Assembly (NCBI GenBank): GCA_023101725.1
Contig: JALJCO010003975.1
Location: forward strand, 124,001 to 188,000
Reading direction: 5' to 3'
DNA length: 64,000 nt
Origin: Atherinomorus stipes
Taxonomy: Eukaryota > Chordata > Actinopteri > Atheriniformes > Atherinidae
The notes under the pieces are model-generated. The model saw nothing but the letters and a program-made list of their open reading frames with translations. It was not told the origin of the DNA and searched no databases. The translations under genes and the position numbers were made by a program. Below are positions 46,173 to 59,480 of this stretch, in pieces. The stretch's first letter is position 1. The number at the start of each line of letters is the position of its first letter.

Positions 46173-47654
46173 TTTAGTACTGAGGTGTGGCCACACAACT
46201 GCTGCACATGTGCGCCCTCGGCCATAAAAGCTACTCCATGCATGTGTTTTTGTGTGCATGTGTGCATAGACCAGGCAGGATGAGTGAGGGGGCTGAACAA
46301 CAGAACTGCAGGGGAGGAAGAGGGAAATAAATGCACACCCTGGAGGGTCAGAACACACAGGAAGAAGAGCCACTTCCAGACTGAAATCTGATGTTTTTGT
46401 CCCCCTTATTTTATCTGTCGTGCACATAACAAAAACTCACACAACCATTATTATTATAATGTTATACATTCACCTGAATAAAACTTATAACGTCATATTG
46501 CCAGCACATTTAACCACAATGATTATTTTAGTGACAGCTGCCAACCAAAGTTGGCAATTTTGACACATTTTTGACAGTGGAAACACTGAAAATGAGTATT
46601 TATGCACACATGTCGCTGCTGTTATGTTTTGTTTGGTTTTTCTTTGCAGTTGGCAGTCAGATAATGACACAAAATTTTAAAAAGAATTAAAAAATACTGG
46701 TGACTGTATATTCAATTTGAGTGTAATAGACTTTTGACTTTCATTAATTAAAAGTTTTAACGGATGAACTCGTCTCATTTGGGATATCGGACTCTAAAGA
46801 AGCATCACAACCTCTCCTTTTTTTTCTTTTTAATGCTATTGTTTGATACTTAAAAAAAGCTGAATGTATGAATTGCCCATTGAAGGAACATTTCCAACTA
46901 TATACCAATACCAATGTAAAAATGGCACAGTAAACTTGGTAATGTGCCAATAAATTATATTAAAGTATTTTTTTAAATGTCAATAAGTAAAATTAAATGG
47001 TAGATAAAAATAGAATACAGAATAAATCATTTTGGGAACATTCACAGAGAGAGAAAATGTCAATACAATACAAAATAAATTAAAAAAGTGTCTAATAGAT
47101 AAAATATAAGATAGTAGTACAGTACAGAAAAATAAATTGGGGGTCATACACAAAGAAAATGTAAAAGGAAAACAATAAAGACAAAAACATGGATAAGAAA
47201 GGAGGTGTGCTATAAAAAAAAAAGTGATTTTCAAATAAGCGAAAGTTAAATGGCAACATAAATAAATGCATGCAAAGTTGTTTCGATGCCGATACCAGTA
47301 TCAGGGATGCCTCCAACACTGCCAAAAATGCTGGAATCAGTATCGGCCAGTACTGGGTGAAGGAGTCTGATATTATGTAATCTATTAAAATAGGAATCTA
47401 TTTACTGATTAGCTCTGTTAGCTTCGACACAGTTCTTCTTCGATGCCCTTAACTTTGCGCTGTGCTGCCGTTTGCAATGTTTAAGGGGTGAGGAAGAACT
47501 GATCACCTGACACCTGTCAGACTAGGAGCTAATAGGATTCATGTCGGTGGTGTAGCCACTAGATTCTCCCACCAGCAATACTGCATTTATAAATAATGGC
47601 TTCAATTTGCTGTGTTCATGTTTTACGAAGGGTAAAACCTAAACCAGGGGGATT

Positions 47655-47760
47655 TTTAAAAATACCATAATGGTATCGGTACATGGTATCGGCCGATACC
47701 CACAGCACAAGTATTGGAATGGGTATTGGAAGGAAAATAATGGTATCGGAACATCTTTAA
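47655..47760. repeat. TATCGG-type element fragment
   Basis: ATGGTATCGGTACATGGTAT and GGCCGATACCCACAG resemble the interiors of the hAT-like elements in this window. No ends found. Confidence 0.5.
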
Positions 47761-48539
47761 ATACGAGTATTACAAAAGCAAAATTAAAATAGTAGAATTT
47801 TGCAAGAGAAATATAAATTTAATCTCACATTTTATAGATTAATTCACTGTTTCTCAAATGGGAGTACTTTGAGGCATTCCAAGGGGTACATGAACTTTTT
47901 AAATAACTGTGTTTTTGATAAATGAAAAAATTTACTTCAGTAAAATGTATCTAATATTTATCTAATGAAGTCTAATAGATGCCAAATAGAGCCAAATGAA
48001 ATCGAAACTTCAATCACTGCCACCATGACAACACAAACATTGGAGTCGTTTTAGAGGTGTAGTAGAAATCTGACTGAAAAGATAAGGGATAAGAGCCAAA
48101 GAAGGCAAAAATCACCATTGTTTTGCCCAATTTCAGTTTAGTAAACCAGACATAAATGACAAAGTGCAGCATTTTAATCTATTTTTTTCCCAACCAAAAT
48201 ACTTTACAGTAGATAGATGGTACTAGGCTGAAAATGTATTTCACAAGGGGGAATTTGTAGAAAAAAGGTTGAGAACCACTCGATTAATTAATTTAAAAAA
48301 ATGATTTTGAAAATATTTTTGTATAATTTGTCGGCAAATTAATAATTTCGTTTTGGTCCTCAATAATATAACTCACTTTTTAAGATTCAGATTTAGTTTA
48401 TTTAAAAGGGACCACGTACAGCAGCATTGATCAAACTGGAAAATATGCTTCGTATCAGAGTGTAGATCTCAGAACTACAGACCCTTTCCAAAAAAGTAGA
48501 ATATATTACAATAAACACCCGTTCCATGATATTCTAATT

Positions 48540-49018
48540 TTTTGACATTTGACATTTAAAAACAAGGTATCTGTCTTTTTTACTAGTGAAATTTTGCGAT
48601 ATTTCATCGTTCTGTTACAAAATGTCTTGAGAATTTACAAAGATTTTGCAATCTTTTCATATGCTGATATATTGACATTTAAAAACGTGGTATCGATCTA
48701 TTTTACTATTGAAATCTCACGAGAGTTTGTAACAGAACGATGAAATCTCGGGAGATTTTTTAAGTAAAATAGATACCCTGTTTTGAACCTCGATTTGATA
48801 TCGGCATATGAATATATAGCAATATTTCAGTGTATCGACATTTTTTCCCACCCCTATTTTTTTAAGTGTCGTAAACGGATAACAAAACTGCTATTGCATT
48901 GACTGCTTATTTTTTCAGCTTTGATATCGATATCGGTTATCAGCCACATGAGTTTTAAAATATCGACATATCAGATATCGGCCAAAATTCCAATATCGTG
49001 CATCCCTATAATAAAGCA
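48540..49018. mobile_element. hAT-like element related to 51723-52584
   Basis: The right end CCAATATCGTGCATCCCTA is intact. The interior repeats ATTTCATCGTTCTGTTACAA in both orientations and shares ATTTAAAAACGTGGTATCGA with the 51.9 kb copy. The left end is missing. Confidence 0.75.
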
Positions 49019-50354
49019 GTTTAAAGCATTAAAAAATAATATAATGAAAGTAATTCCTTGTTACCCTGCATTAGCATGGTAAGAAAAGGAGGAATTTATA
49101 ATTTTACAACCACCAGATGCTACAATACACAGCAGGGTTACCCAGCTTGGTCCTACAAGAGCTGTGCCACTGCAGGTTACTTGAGTAACCCTGGCATTCA
49201 GCCTGTTTGGTCTAACAGCTACAGCTTGGGTACGATGCCTCTGGCTGCTGCTTCCTTGATCCCAGAAGCTTCTGGGGTCAGCACAGCAGTGACCCCTTGT
49301 ACGAGTTTCTAAGGAAGTGGCTTTAATGAAGGTTAAATTTCAACACAGAAGCTCTGGGGGCTTGTTAATAAGTGACTAGTCTCTGGAGCACACGGTCTTT
49401 CATCTGCTTTGGGATGCTTTGCACAGGGAATCATTTATAAACCCCCTGACACTGTTAACATGGATACCTAGAAACAGAATACTGCCTTGTGTGTGTGTGT
49501 GTGACTTGGACAGTTGCTCCCATGATGATTAGCTTGCAGATTATTTGCCTGAAAATAGAAGCAGTTTTAAGAAAAAGAACAAAAAACGTCACTTTATAAT
49601 ATCTAATCAGCGTGTTCATTGCTTTGCTACATGAGCATTGCTGAACGAAGTGTTGGATGAACTGCTGGGAATCTGCCCTTATCTGATGACAAAGCATGAA
49701 AGTCGCACTGTAATTTGGCTACTTCAAACACAAACCACCCTTACTTCAATTATAAAGTGTAATTATTAACAATTGTTAACTTTATCAGAGTTTCTGGTTT
49801 TTGGTCAGTTTGATTTTTCATAAAATGAAATCTGATCAATATCTGATGATAGAACAGCAGATTGTATTCTCAAAGATGATTGCAGAGATGGTTTTAAATT
49901 ATAATTGATGGAAAGTTGTTAGGGGAAGGGGACAAAAACTGATGCATAAAAAAGAAAGTAGGGGCCAAATTTCTCTGTGTGAACAGCTGTTTATAGCAGG
50001 TAACCTGGTTTCCAAAAGGTGTGTTATCAAACCTAACACACCTTAAACACATTGGGACCTTTTTATTTTAACCATCAAATACTTGAGAGATCTTTGATTT
50101 TATCTTAATATACCACATAAAAATGTTTACCATACCCATGTTTGGTATAATTGTTCAGTCTAACTTCATCTATAGCGCCGGCCACCAACTCCAGTCCTAA
50201 AGGGTTAAAAGCAGGACGTGTTGTTTGAAAGAAGGAAGAAAGAATAAAATTTTGCATTGTTTTTTTTATATTTTCACTCACAAGCCCAGTTTTTTTTTCT
50301 ATCAGATAGAAATCTACTAAATGCAATCTCCTTGGGTGATTCTGCTTTTCAGTA

Positions 50355-50792
50355 TATAGTCGTCCTCAAAATTATTCATACCCTTCAATTAAAGAAAAGG
50401 CAAAATTCACAAAAGCAATTCAAATAACAGGAAACTAAAGAAACTAATAATAAATAAAAATATACTAAATTATGCTTAAGTGAAACAAAATATTGCTTTT
50501 GAATTATGGTTGAAAATAATACCTTTAAAAAAACAAACAAAACTATCCCAGACACATTAAAGCACCTTTCCCACGAACAAAGGACCAAAATACCATCATG
50601 CTTGTTTACCTGTTTTATTTTTTGTGTGTTTGTTTTTAATATTTCTGTTGAGCCACAATTCAAAATCAGTGTAATAAGTTTCATATAATTTTTATTTAGC
50701 ATTACTTTTGTCAATTTCAATGTATTTCACTGACAGCTGATTTTTTTGCCGTCTTTAATTGGAGGGTATGGATAATTTTGAGGACGACTGTA
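50355..50792 (-). mobile_element. Tc1-like miniature element, copy G (best ends)
   Basis: The ends AGTCGTCCTCAAAATTATTC and GATAATTTTGAGGACGACTG are inverted; TA flanks both sides (AGTATA and TATCTA). The orientation is opposite to copy A. An internal deletion removes the family's GAGCAACACTTTGAGG segment. Confidence 0.9.
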
Positions 50793-51374
50793 TCTATATT
50801 TAGGTGTTAAAGCTCTGACCTGCTAATTTAGATTTTATAAAGCAAAAAACTGTGCAAATCAAAATAATTTTTTGATTTTTCATTTTGATTAAGCTTTCAA
50901 TTGTAAAATAACAAACTTCACTCTTACAAAACTGCAAAAATGCAAATATTAGACATAATTGTTCAAATTCCAGTTGCTAAAGTCGATCACTTGATGCATC
51001 TCTAGCTTTAACTTCATTAGTCTGCAGTATATGCTTCGAGAATGACGCTGGATTTTTAAAACTTGTGTTTGAGAATTAGGAGAGCACATTTTTCCTCTGA
51101 CAACTCCTCCATTCAGCTTATATTTGTGCAGGTTTGGCTGTACAGTAGCACAACGAAGCACAGCTTGACAGCCAGCCAAATCTCTCTGAAGGCCTTTTCA
51201 TCCAAACTGGGCTTTTTGTTTACCTTCCAGTAATCTGGCAATCAATTTTTTCAGTCTTCCAGACATCGACTTGACCTCTGTGTTTTCTGTGAACGACTGT
51301 TTCTGAATTATGTTGTAAACACTAAGGAAATTTGTAGGTTTTTTTTGTGTTGTGTGACAGCGGCTCAGCCAAAA

Positions 51375-52683
51375 ACAGTCGTCCTCAAAATTATCCATTC
51401 CCCCAAATTAAAGAAGGAAAAAAAATCATCTGTCAATGAAATATGTTGAAACTGACAAAAGTGATGATAAATAAAAATTTTATGAAAGTCATTACACTGA
51501 TTTTGAATTGTGGTTCAACCGAAATATTAAAAAAACACACGCACACAAAATAAAACAAGTAAACAAGCATGATGGGGTTAAGGTATTTTGGTCCACTGTT
51601 CATAGGAAAGGTGCTCTAATGTGACTGGGACTTTTTAAAAAAATTGTTATTTCCAACCACAATTCAAAAGCAATTCTCTATTTCACTAAATTATAATTTA
51701 GTAAATTTTTATTTATTATTAGAAGGGACGCACAATATTGGAGTTTTGGCCGATATCCAATATGCCGATATTTTAAAACTTGTGGCCAATAACCAATATC
51801 GATACCGATATTTAAAACGAAAAAAAAAGCAGTCATTACAAATAGCAGTTTTGTTATCCGTCTGACACTTTGAAAAAAAGCGGGGGGAAAAAATATTAAT
51901 ACACTGAAATATTGCAATATTTTCATATACTGATATCAAGTTGATATTTAAAAACGTGGTATTGATCTATTTTACTTAAAAAATCTCTGGAGATTACATC
52001 GTTCTGTTACAAAATCTTAGAATATTTCATGAATTTTTACTAGATTTGTAACAGAACGATAAGATATTGCGAGGAAAATAGATGGATACCGCGTTATTAA
52101 ATGTCAATATGATATCAGAATATGAAAATATCACAAAATTTTTGTGAATTCTCCTGAGATTTCACAACAGAACAATGAAATATCACGAGATTTCGTTAGT
52201 AAAACAGATCAATATCATGTTTGTTAATGTCAGTATGATATCAGCATATAAAAATATCACAAAATTTTGGTGAATTCTTGCAAGATTTTGTAACAGAACG
52301 ATGAAATATCGTGAGATTTTGCTAGTACAATAGATCGATATCGTGTTTTTTTAAATGTCGATGTGATATCAGCATGTGAAAATATCGCGATATTTCAATG
52401 TATTGATATTTTTTACTACCCGTAATCTTTAGAAGTTGTTTTTTTTAGACTTTAGAAACAGCGGGCTGATCGGTTTAATATCGGTTAAATATCGGTGGGG
52501 TGGCCGATGTCTGTTACTCAGTTTTACGACCGTTATAGGCCGATACCAATACCGATAAGGGGCTGATTATATCGTGCATCTTTAATTATTAGTTTCTTTA
52601 GTTTTTTTTGTTATTTGAATTACTATTGTGATTTTAGCCTTTTCTGTAATTAGAGGGTATGAATAATTTTGAGGATGACTGTA
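51375..52683 (+). mobile_element. Tc1-like miniature element, copy H, split by an hAT-like element
   Basis: The left part (ACAGTCGTCCTCAAAATTAT to TTTATTTATTATTAG) and right part (ATTATTAGTTTCTTTAG to AATTTTGAGGATGACTGTA) rejoin precisely if 51723-52592 is removed. Confidence 0.93.
51723..52584. mobile_element. hAT-like element with exact 8-bp target duplication and internal tandem units
   Basis: ATTATTAG is found at 51715-51722 and again at 52585-52592. The ends AAGGGACGCACAATAT and ATATCGTGCATCTTTA are imperfect inverted repeats. Inside, a unit of about 116-126 bp beginning ACAGAACGAT or ACAGAACAAT recurs at 52051, 52167 and 52293, and one inverted unit (ATCGTTCTGTTACAAAATCT) precedes them at about 51998. 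Confidence 0.92.
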
Positions 52684-54651
52684 AATACCCATATAGACTG
52701 ATCCAACTTCCAATAGTTGTTGGGTTATGAGCAAAAAAAGAAAGAAAAGACTCACCAGAGTAGACCATGTTAAACATTGCACAACATGTAAGTGATAATA
52801 GGTCGTGGATGATGTCATTGATAACCGTTGCTGCTTCATGCCTGCAGCCAGTGAGCCGTTTTCTGCACGGCCTTGAGCTGAGACGAAACTCCAGCGCTAG
52901 TTTCGCCATGAGTTGACAACTTCTGCTCTATGATTATGCCGTGTCGCTCTCCATCCCTCCCTCTCGCTGCCTGGTCAGAGGTTGCGAGACTGCCAGTCAG
53001 CCTATGGCCTTCGTCCCTCAGGGGACAAAGCTCCCGTTCTTCCTGGGGAAAGCCCCCACCCCGCCTGAATTCTCCCATCGCCTACGGGTGCAACGCATGG
53101 AAGGGTGAAAGAGAGGAAGGTGGAGAGGGTTCAAACATAGCTTGACCCATTTTTGGACATTTAAAAAAAAAGTGGATAATTATGGCTTCAAACTGTATAT
53201 ATAACCAAAGAATAGTTGCCAAAGTTTCCAGCCAGTATCATCCTCATAAATTTTATCAGTTCAGCCTGGACAGAAATTGGACGGGGTGAGGAATGATAGC
53301 ATACAGAGAAAAATGCGGTGAGAGACGGAGATGTAGCTCCAGTGCAGGATTACAGAGAGAAGGAGATAATTAAGTGAGGTGCAGAGTGAAGAGTGAGTGC
53401 TGACTTTTCAACGGTAACAGCCTCCATCGCTGCACTCTGTGTACGTTCAGCACCAGCCACATTCTCTCAGATGTCCTTGAGCAGGGCGTTGAACCTTTAC
53501 GAGCTTTTCCTCCAGTTGATGGTTTTCCAGGTCCTGTTTTAGTTATTGTTTCTACCCTTTCTGTTTCCACAAGCCGCCCATTTCGCTTCACAGTAGAGAA
53601 GCACCGGCTTATGTCTTCCCAGCAGGGTTAGTTTATTTTCTTATTTGTAAGAGCTGTAATTAAGCCTTTTTACATGACTATCTAAATCCAATAACAGGAA
53701 GTAATCTGATAATTGTAATAATTGAATTTGAAGTGTCTACAAGCACTTCTAAAATGTGATATTCAAAAAAACACCTCTCTACTTTTTCAAGTCAATCACT
53801 GGAGCGCATAACATAATGACTTTGTTGTGTTTAAAACATTTACCTCATTTATATTCGCACTTCCCTTACTGTATGCATGATAACATGTTCTTCGTTCTGA
53901 ACTTATCTGATGGACAAAGAAACGGAAAGAAAACCAAGGAGGATATAAACTGGGGTTGAAAATAAAAATGTGGAGCAGTAGAACTGGTGTGATAAGAACA
54001 GAAAGTAAGCTTAACAGGACACACAAGGGGTCAAACTACACAAAATAGAAAGAAAGTAAAACTTAACAAAATATTAACTTAGCAGGAACACAGAATCCTC
54101 ACATACTGTAAACAAATACCACAAATCATGAAATGCATTAACCAAAACCTGAACAACAGAAAGCCCAACAGTCCTTTTGTGCATTGACATTTCCGCAAAT
54201 AAAGTGGACTTTCCTTGCTAACAGCTCTGATTCAGATAAAAACGGCTGGTGTGAATGTGCCCTTAACCTTAGTGCCATACAGGGACTTGAACCTGGGTTG
54301 CCTGGTCCAAGTCTGTGACCACTAGGGTACCACTCGCTTAAAAAAGGTACACCCACGCCTTGTGAGGAAATATTGTGAGGCTTAAAGGCATATGCCACCT
54401 CTGGGTGAAATTGAGCCTCCCCCCTGCAGTCCCCTGAGTTGGACAAGTGGGCAGAAGTGTTTACTTGCTGACCCAGTCATTCTCTGAATCTAGCAGCACT
54501 GACTTTAGCTTAGCTTAGCATAGTTGCTGTAACCTGGCGTATCCAGCTAGCACCACTTTACAAAAGTGAACCAATTAACTCAAGATTTTTTCCAGTTACG
54601 TTTCGTGACCCGCACATTCTGATCGTGTACAAACGAGAAGCCGTTTTCACA

Positions 54652-55030
54652 TGGGGCTGGACAATTAATCGAATTTTAATCGTGATTTCAATTTTGCCTT
54701 TTCACAATCATAAAAACACTATAATCGCACAAAAACGATTAATTCTGAAGTGAAGAGACTGTTACTTGGAAGCAAACTGAGGGAGTATAGAACAGGAATG
54801 CATGTAGTATTAATTTTATTGCTTTATTATTTTGAATAATATTATATTTTCTCTTTCTTGTTTCTAATTTATTTTGATTTAATTTTTTTAAACTTATATT
54901 TCAAGTTGAGTTATGTGGTTTAATAAACACTTTTTTATAAATCAATAAATAATTGTGTATATTAATCATGATTTCAAAATCAGTCAAAATAATCATGATT
55001 ATAATTTTTTTCCATAATTGTCCAGCCCTA
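54652..55030. mobile_element. hAT-like MITE with GGGCTGGACAATT ends
   Basis: TGGGGCTGGACAATTAATCG on the left is mirrored by CATAATTGTCCAGCCCTA on the right. The flanking 8-mers TTTTCACA and ATTTCACT agree at 6 of 8. AATCGTGATTTCAATTTTG-type words fill the interior. Confidence 0.8.
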
Positions 55031-56569
55031 ATTTCACTTCCAAGGACTGGCTAGGCGGCATTCAATAGGGGAACTAAACGCCGCAGAATACAGGTGAATC
55101 ACAGGCGAAGCCCCGCGGATAGTAGCAAAGGCAGCACGCATGCGCAGCATCCCCAACATCTGTAAACAGGGTTGCCAATGGATGTATGTTCAAAACACCC
55201 GCTGTGTTCATATCTGGTTTATAGTCGTGTGCTAGTACGTGACGCGGTGCGCAACCAGTAGTCGGCTGCAACGTCTCCACCGTGTCCCAGATAGAAAAGT
55301 TACACATAGTGCTGTTTCTGAGCCTTGGGACGCCGCTGGGCAGTGACGGTTCGAAAATGCTATTTTTAAGGTTTAAAAGTTACATTGTGGGTCTTTAAGG
55401 CCAGTAAACCAAGAACAAGGGAAGGAGCATGAACAACAGGCATTAACAGAGGGGAGTAAAAGGTTTGCGTGACAGAGGAATAAGTATTAGTGATGGGATG
55501 TTCGGCTCTTTTCAAAGACTCCCAAATGGCTCTTATTTTAGGATCTTTTGTAGTCGTATATTTCACTTAAACTGCAAAAAAACAAAAAAACAAACAAAAA
55601 CGAATGGTTTGTGTGTTAAAAATCTTTTTGGATTCAGTGTTTTTATGAGAATCCTTATAATGTTGTACATCTATCTTCAAACTTTTTATTTACTTATTTG
55701 ATAGGGACAGTACACATTAATGAACATGTGAAGCAACAGAGGTAAACATGCTGGATTATAGCAAGCAAGCTATAATGCATCTGTAGTCTGTAGGCAGGTG
55801 AAGAAAAGATACACAAAACAATAAAATAGCTAAATAAATTCAACTGCAGCCAGTGTCACTTCAAGTTATATTACAGGACAACGCGACACACTCACACTCG
55901 CCTCACCACTGTCTGCTGTCTTCACTTGTAGTGAAACATCTGTCCTCTTCTGTTTTCAGCCGGCCGCATGGCCTCCATACTGGCCAATCAAAACGAAGTT
56001 CCACGATCTGGGAATTAAAAGAGGAATAAACCAACTGCTTAGTTCGGATTTAAGTTTTATTTGGAATCATACACCGTAAAAACAGATTGGTCAAATTCAA
56101 CCAATCTATTTTTAGAATGTAGTTTTCTTTTGGAATTAGGGGTTTTCATGGTCATTTTTAATTGCCCTCTAAACTTTATGTCATATTTAACAATGTTGGT
56201 CCTATGATCTTACAACTGGTCAAATTGGTCCTTTCACTGACCCTATTTTTTTCAAGGATGTGAACAATGATTCAAACTCAAACATACACTATGCAGCCAT
56301 GATGAATGCACTTGCACATAAATAAAAGCGAGTATGTTATCACCCTCAGACGGATGGATTGTCAGAGATATCTGCTCTCTGTTGCGCATTTTGGGCTCAA
56401 ACACTGTAATTCTCTACTTTTTAGCCTTTTATTTGAAATGCTTTGGTTGATAAACTTGTGTTTTTATGTGAAGAAGTGAGCAAATTAAGCTGCACTTCCG
56501 TATAATATTGCACACACTAGTTTCACAACACATTTCTGAAAAACAGGCTTGCAGCAGGTGATTCAGACT

Positions 56570-57060
56570 TTACACAGGAATTAGAAATTATAATTTTTAT
56601 GACGGACCTAATGGTGCAAAGAACATTGCATAAGAGTACTGAGGCCTTGTATGAAAATTGGAAACTCATTCTTTGTTCAGATGAGAGAAACGTGGGAGTT
56701 TAATGGTATGAGGCTACATGATTGCAAAAATTGTTTGGGAGATGGCATCTCTAGATAGTACAGGGAATGCCAGTGGATATACCAAAATGCCGTCCTCCAG
56801 TCTTGGTGTAAGAGGAATATTCCAGCATGTTGACAATCCTATGCAGGCTGCCAAAGTAAACAAGGAGAAGACAAAGGTGAAAACTTTGGCCTGGCCAAGT
56901 ATGTCGCCTGACTTGAAACAGCATTTGTGTGCTTGAGACTAATGAAAAAAGGAACAATGACACAACTTCTCCAAGTCAGTGAAGCTATAAAAGAAAATTT
57001 GTTCAAATTTGAGCCAGAAAATCCTAAAAAAGATAACCATTTTCAGCTTGCTGGAGGTTT
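56570..57060 (+). pseudogene. Degenerate Tc1-like transposase
   Basis: Recognisable pieces include LILCSDERNVGV-like sequence (about 56670-56700), VRGIFQHVDNPMQAAKVNKE (where the family has a DNDPKHT region) and WPSMSPDLKQ in the place of the WPSQSPDLNPIE motif. Frames break at both sides and a TGA (56936-56938) ends the longest piece. This is a different subfamily from the 11.9 kb remnant. Confidence 0.8.
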
Positions 57061-57339
57061 GAATAATTCTTGTATTTATTCATAGTCTTTGACGACAATG
57101 TTTTAGTGAATTCCCCTAAACTTTTCCTCCATTATTCGAAATCCCAGTATCTGTTTTATCCCATGAGGCTGCACCGATTTAGCACATTAGGCTGCTTGTT
57201 TGCTCAGCTGGTATTAAATTCAAATAGACCCAAGGCTGTTGTTTAATGATGTGAAGAATCTGAGGAATGTAAACAGTTCATATTTGCCCGGGATTTGTGC
57301 TTATGCTTTATCAGTCTAGTAAGCTTACGTTAAAACCCG

Positions 57340-57660
57340 TGGTGGAAGGCCCCCGTGCAAGACAATAAAAAAAAGAGAGGAAAAAAAATCCCTGAGTCAG
57401 GGATTCTCTGCAGAGTTAACTGCTGCTCGGTTGAGTCAGCCCCTGCACCCAACTCATATCTAGGCCGCCGCTGGTCTCATTCGTGTCTGCAACTGATACA
57501 CTCTTGTTTCAGAGCGGCAAACAATGTCAAAATAGAGGCTGGTTGCCATGGAAACGCGTCACAGTGTTTTTGTGGCTTCAGTGTTGGTTTCGCCTCTCAG
57601 TCAGGAAGACGTTGTGTCTGGACGGGACTGATCTAGACATGATGCTGGCTGTTCACCTCC
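57340..57660. promoter_or_regulatory. Unique GC-richer island with an RFX X-box-like site
   Basis: A repeat-free block in an otherwise repeat-filled intron. GTTGCCATGGAAAC at 57542-57555 differs at one position from the palindromic X-box GTTGCCATGGCAAC. A regulatory role is an inference only. Confidence 0.35.
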
Positions 57661-57726
57661 GAAAGATTAGTAGATTTGTCTTTATGATTAACGCTTCGGT
57701 TTCATGTTTCCTCTGTTTATGAAAAA

Positions 57727-57875
<149 letters not shown>

Positions 57876-58263
57876 GCATATATACAATCTATTTATATAT
57901 ATGGAAAGATGTATAGCTAAATTGTGCTCTATGAATTTAGACTACAACTATTAAGTAGGTTTAAGATGTGTTGCTGATGACGGCATAAGGTGGTGATTAG
58001 GTCTAAATGCTTTTTGAAAGGTCTTTAAAAGTCCTTCATTAACTTAAGGATTCCTGCATACCCTGTTGGAAGTGAATTGATTCAGAGGACATCTTTCACT
58101 CCACCCGTTAAACCACTGTATTTCTGCTCTCTTTTTAAATGTATTTATGTTTTTTTCTGTTTTGTATCGCATTTTGACTATTTAATAAGAGACTCTTGTG
58201 CTCTTGTGCTTTTATATTTTTATATGTAAGGGCTAATACATATATATTGCAGCCCTAGTGATA

Positions 58264-58479
58264 TACACTACTCACAAAAAGTTAGGGATATTCAACTTTC
58301 GGTTTCTGGAGAACGGAATGATGCAGAATAAATGTTTAACCATTGAACAATGCACATGTGCATGGAAGAGTTTAGGGAAAGTTTAATTCAGTTTACCTGG
58401 AAAGGTTGTAGTAGATTTTAGATTCATTCTGACATCATACAAAAAGCCAAATATCCTTAACTTTTTGTGAGTAGTGTAT
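58264..58479. mobile_element. Small Tc1-type MITE, about 215 bp
   Basis: The left end ACACTACTCACAAAAAGTTA and the right end AACTTTTTGTGAGTAGTGT are near-perfect inverted repeats, flanked by TA on both sides as expected for Tc1/mariner insertion. Confidence 0.9.
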
Positions 58480-58649
58480 TTTAACGGTGCAACAATACTT
58501 GTATTCGTATCGAACTAAACCATTCGGGTGTGTATTGAACCATGGGCAACATGTATCGAATAACAAACAGTACAGTTTTTGAATTTATTTTGAATTTATC
58601 AATTTTTTTTTAATCAATGTACAGTACATATATATATATGTATATATTA

Positions 58650-59480
58650 GACTTGTAGTTCTCAAGACTGGTCTTGGTCTTGAGACTGGTCTCAAGACCG
58701 CTTTTTCGCAGTCTTGTCACAGCCTCGGCAGTCTTTGGTCTCGGTCTCGGTCTTGGGTATCTCGGTAAAGCCGTTTCTTAACATGTAAAGATTACACAGC
58801 GCGAGGCGCAGCGTCCCAGCCCTGATCCTGATGCTGATTGGTAAAAGCTGACCTGTCCATGAGTAGCATTCCACTTCTGATTGGTGAGCTTAGTTGGCTG
58901 GTACAGCATGTAGTGTGTGTACAACAGATGACAGAGCAGATCCTGGGTCAGTCACCTGGAAAAACCGCAGCTTTGCCGATCTCGTGATCGCGTGGTCTGA
59001 AATCGCAATTTTGATTTAAAAACGATAAATTGTTCAGCCCTAACGGAAGGTCTGAAAACTTGCTAAAGCAACAAAGACGCCAAGTTGTGCCGTGTGCGTC
59101 AGCGTAATTGGGTGTACCAGAAACTCGGTACTAGCAAACGTTCCGCTTCTGGCGGATTCTATGGTGTTTGGCAGATTTGGAATCGAAAGTAGGAATAGAA
59201 ATTTAATAATTTGAACAATTCCAGGAGAATTGGAGAGTTAGTCCCGGTTCCCATCGATGCTTAATTCTTGATGCCCAACCCTAATAATAAAATCTCATTT
59301 TTATACTAAACAGCTGAACCGAGTATGGGCTTAGGTTCTACAACTCATGAAAAATGGCAAAAAAATAAGGTTGTTTTTGGTCTCGGTCATGGTCTCGAGC
59401 CGAACTAGTCTTGGTCTTGTCTTGATCTTGACATTCTGGTCTTGGTAGTGTCTTGGTCTCGGTTGAGGCGGTTTCTACAT
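58650..59480. repeat. GGTCTTGG/GGTCTCGG-rich repeat, split
   Basis: Both ends (58670-58760 and 59380-59465) are dense in GGTCTTGGTCTCG words. The middle (58770-59290) contains unrelated sequence, including a CAGCCCTAA element end at about 59035. This looks like one repeat opened by an insertion. Confidence 0.6.

Noticed and set aside
49058..49312. 84-codon plus-strand frame (MLPCISMVRKGG...)
   Set aside because: It starts 40 bp after an hAT-like element end; no homology recognised and no codon-use or splice evidence.
52836..53145. Overlapping 71-80-codon frames in a GC-richer patch
   Set aside because: Composition explains them; no homology, splice sites or repeats recognised.
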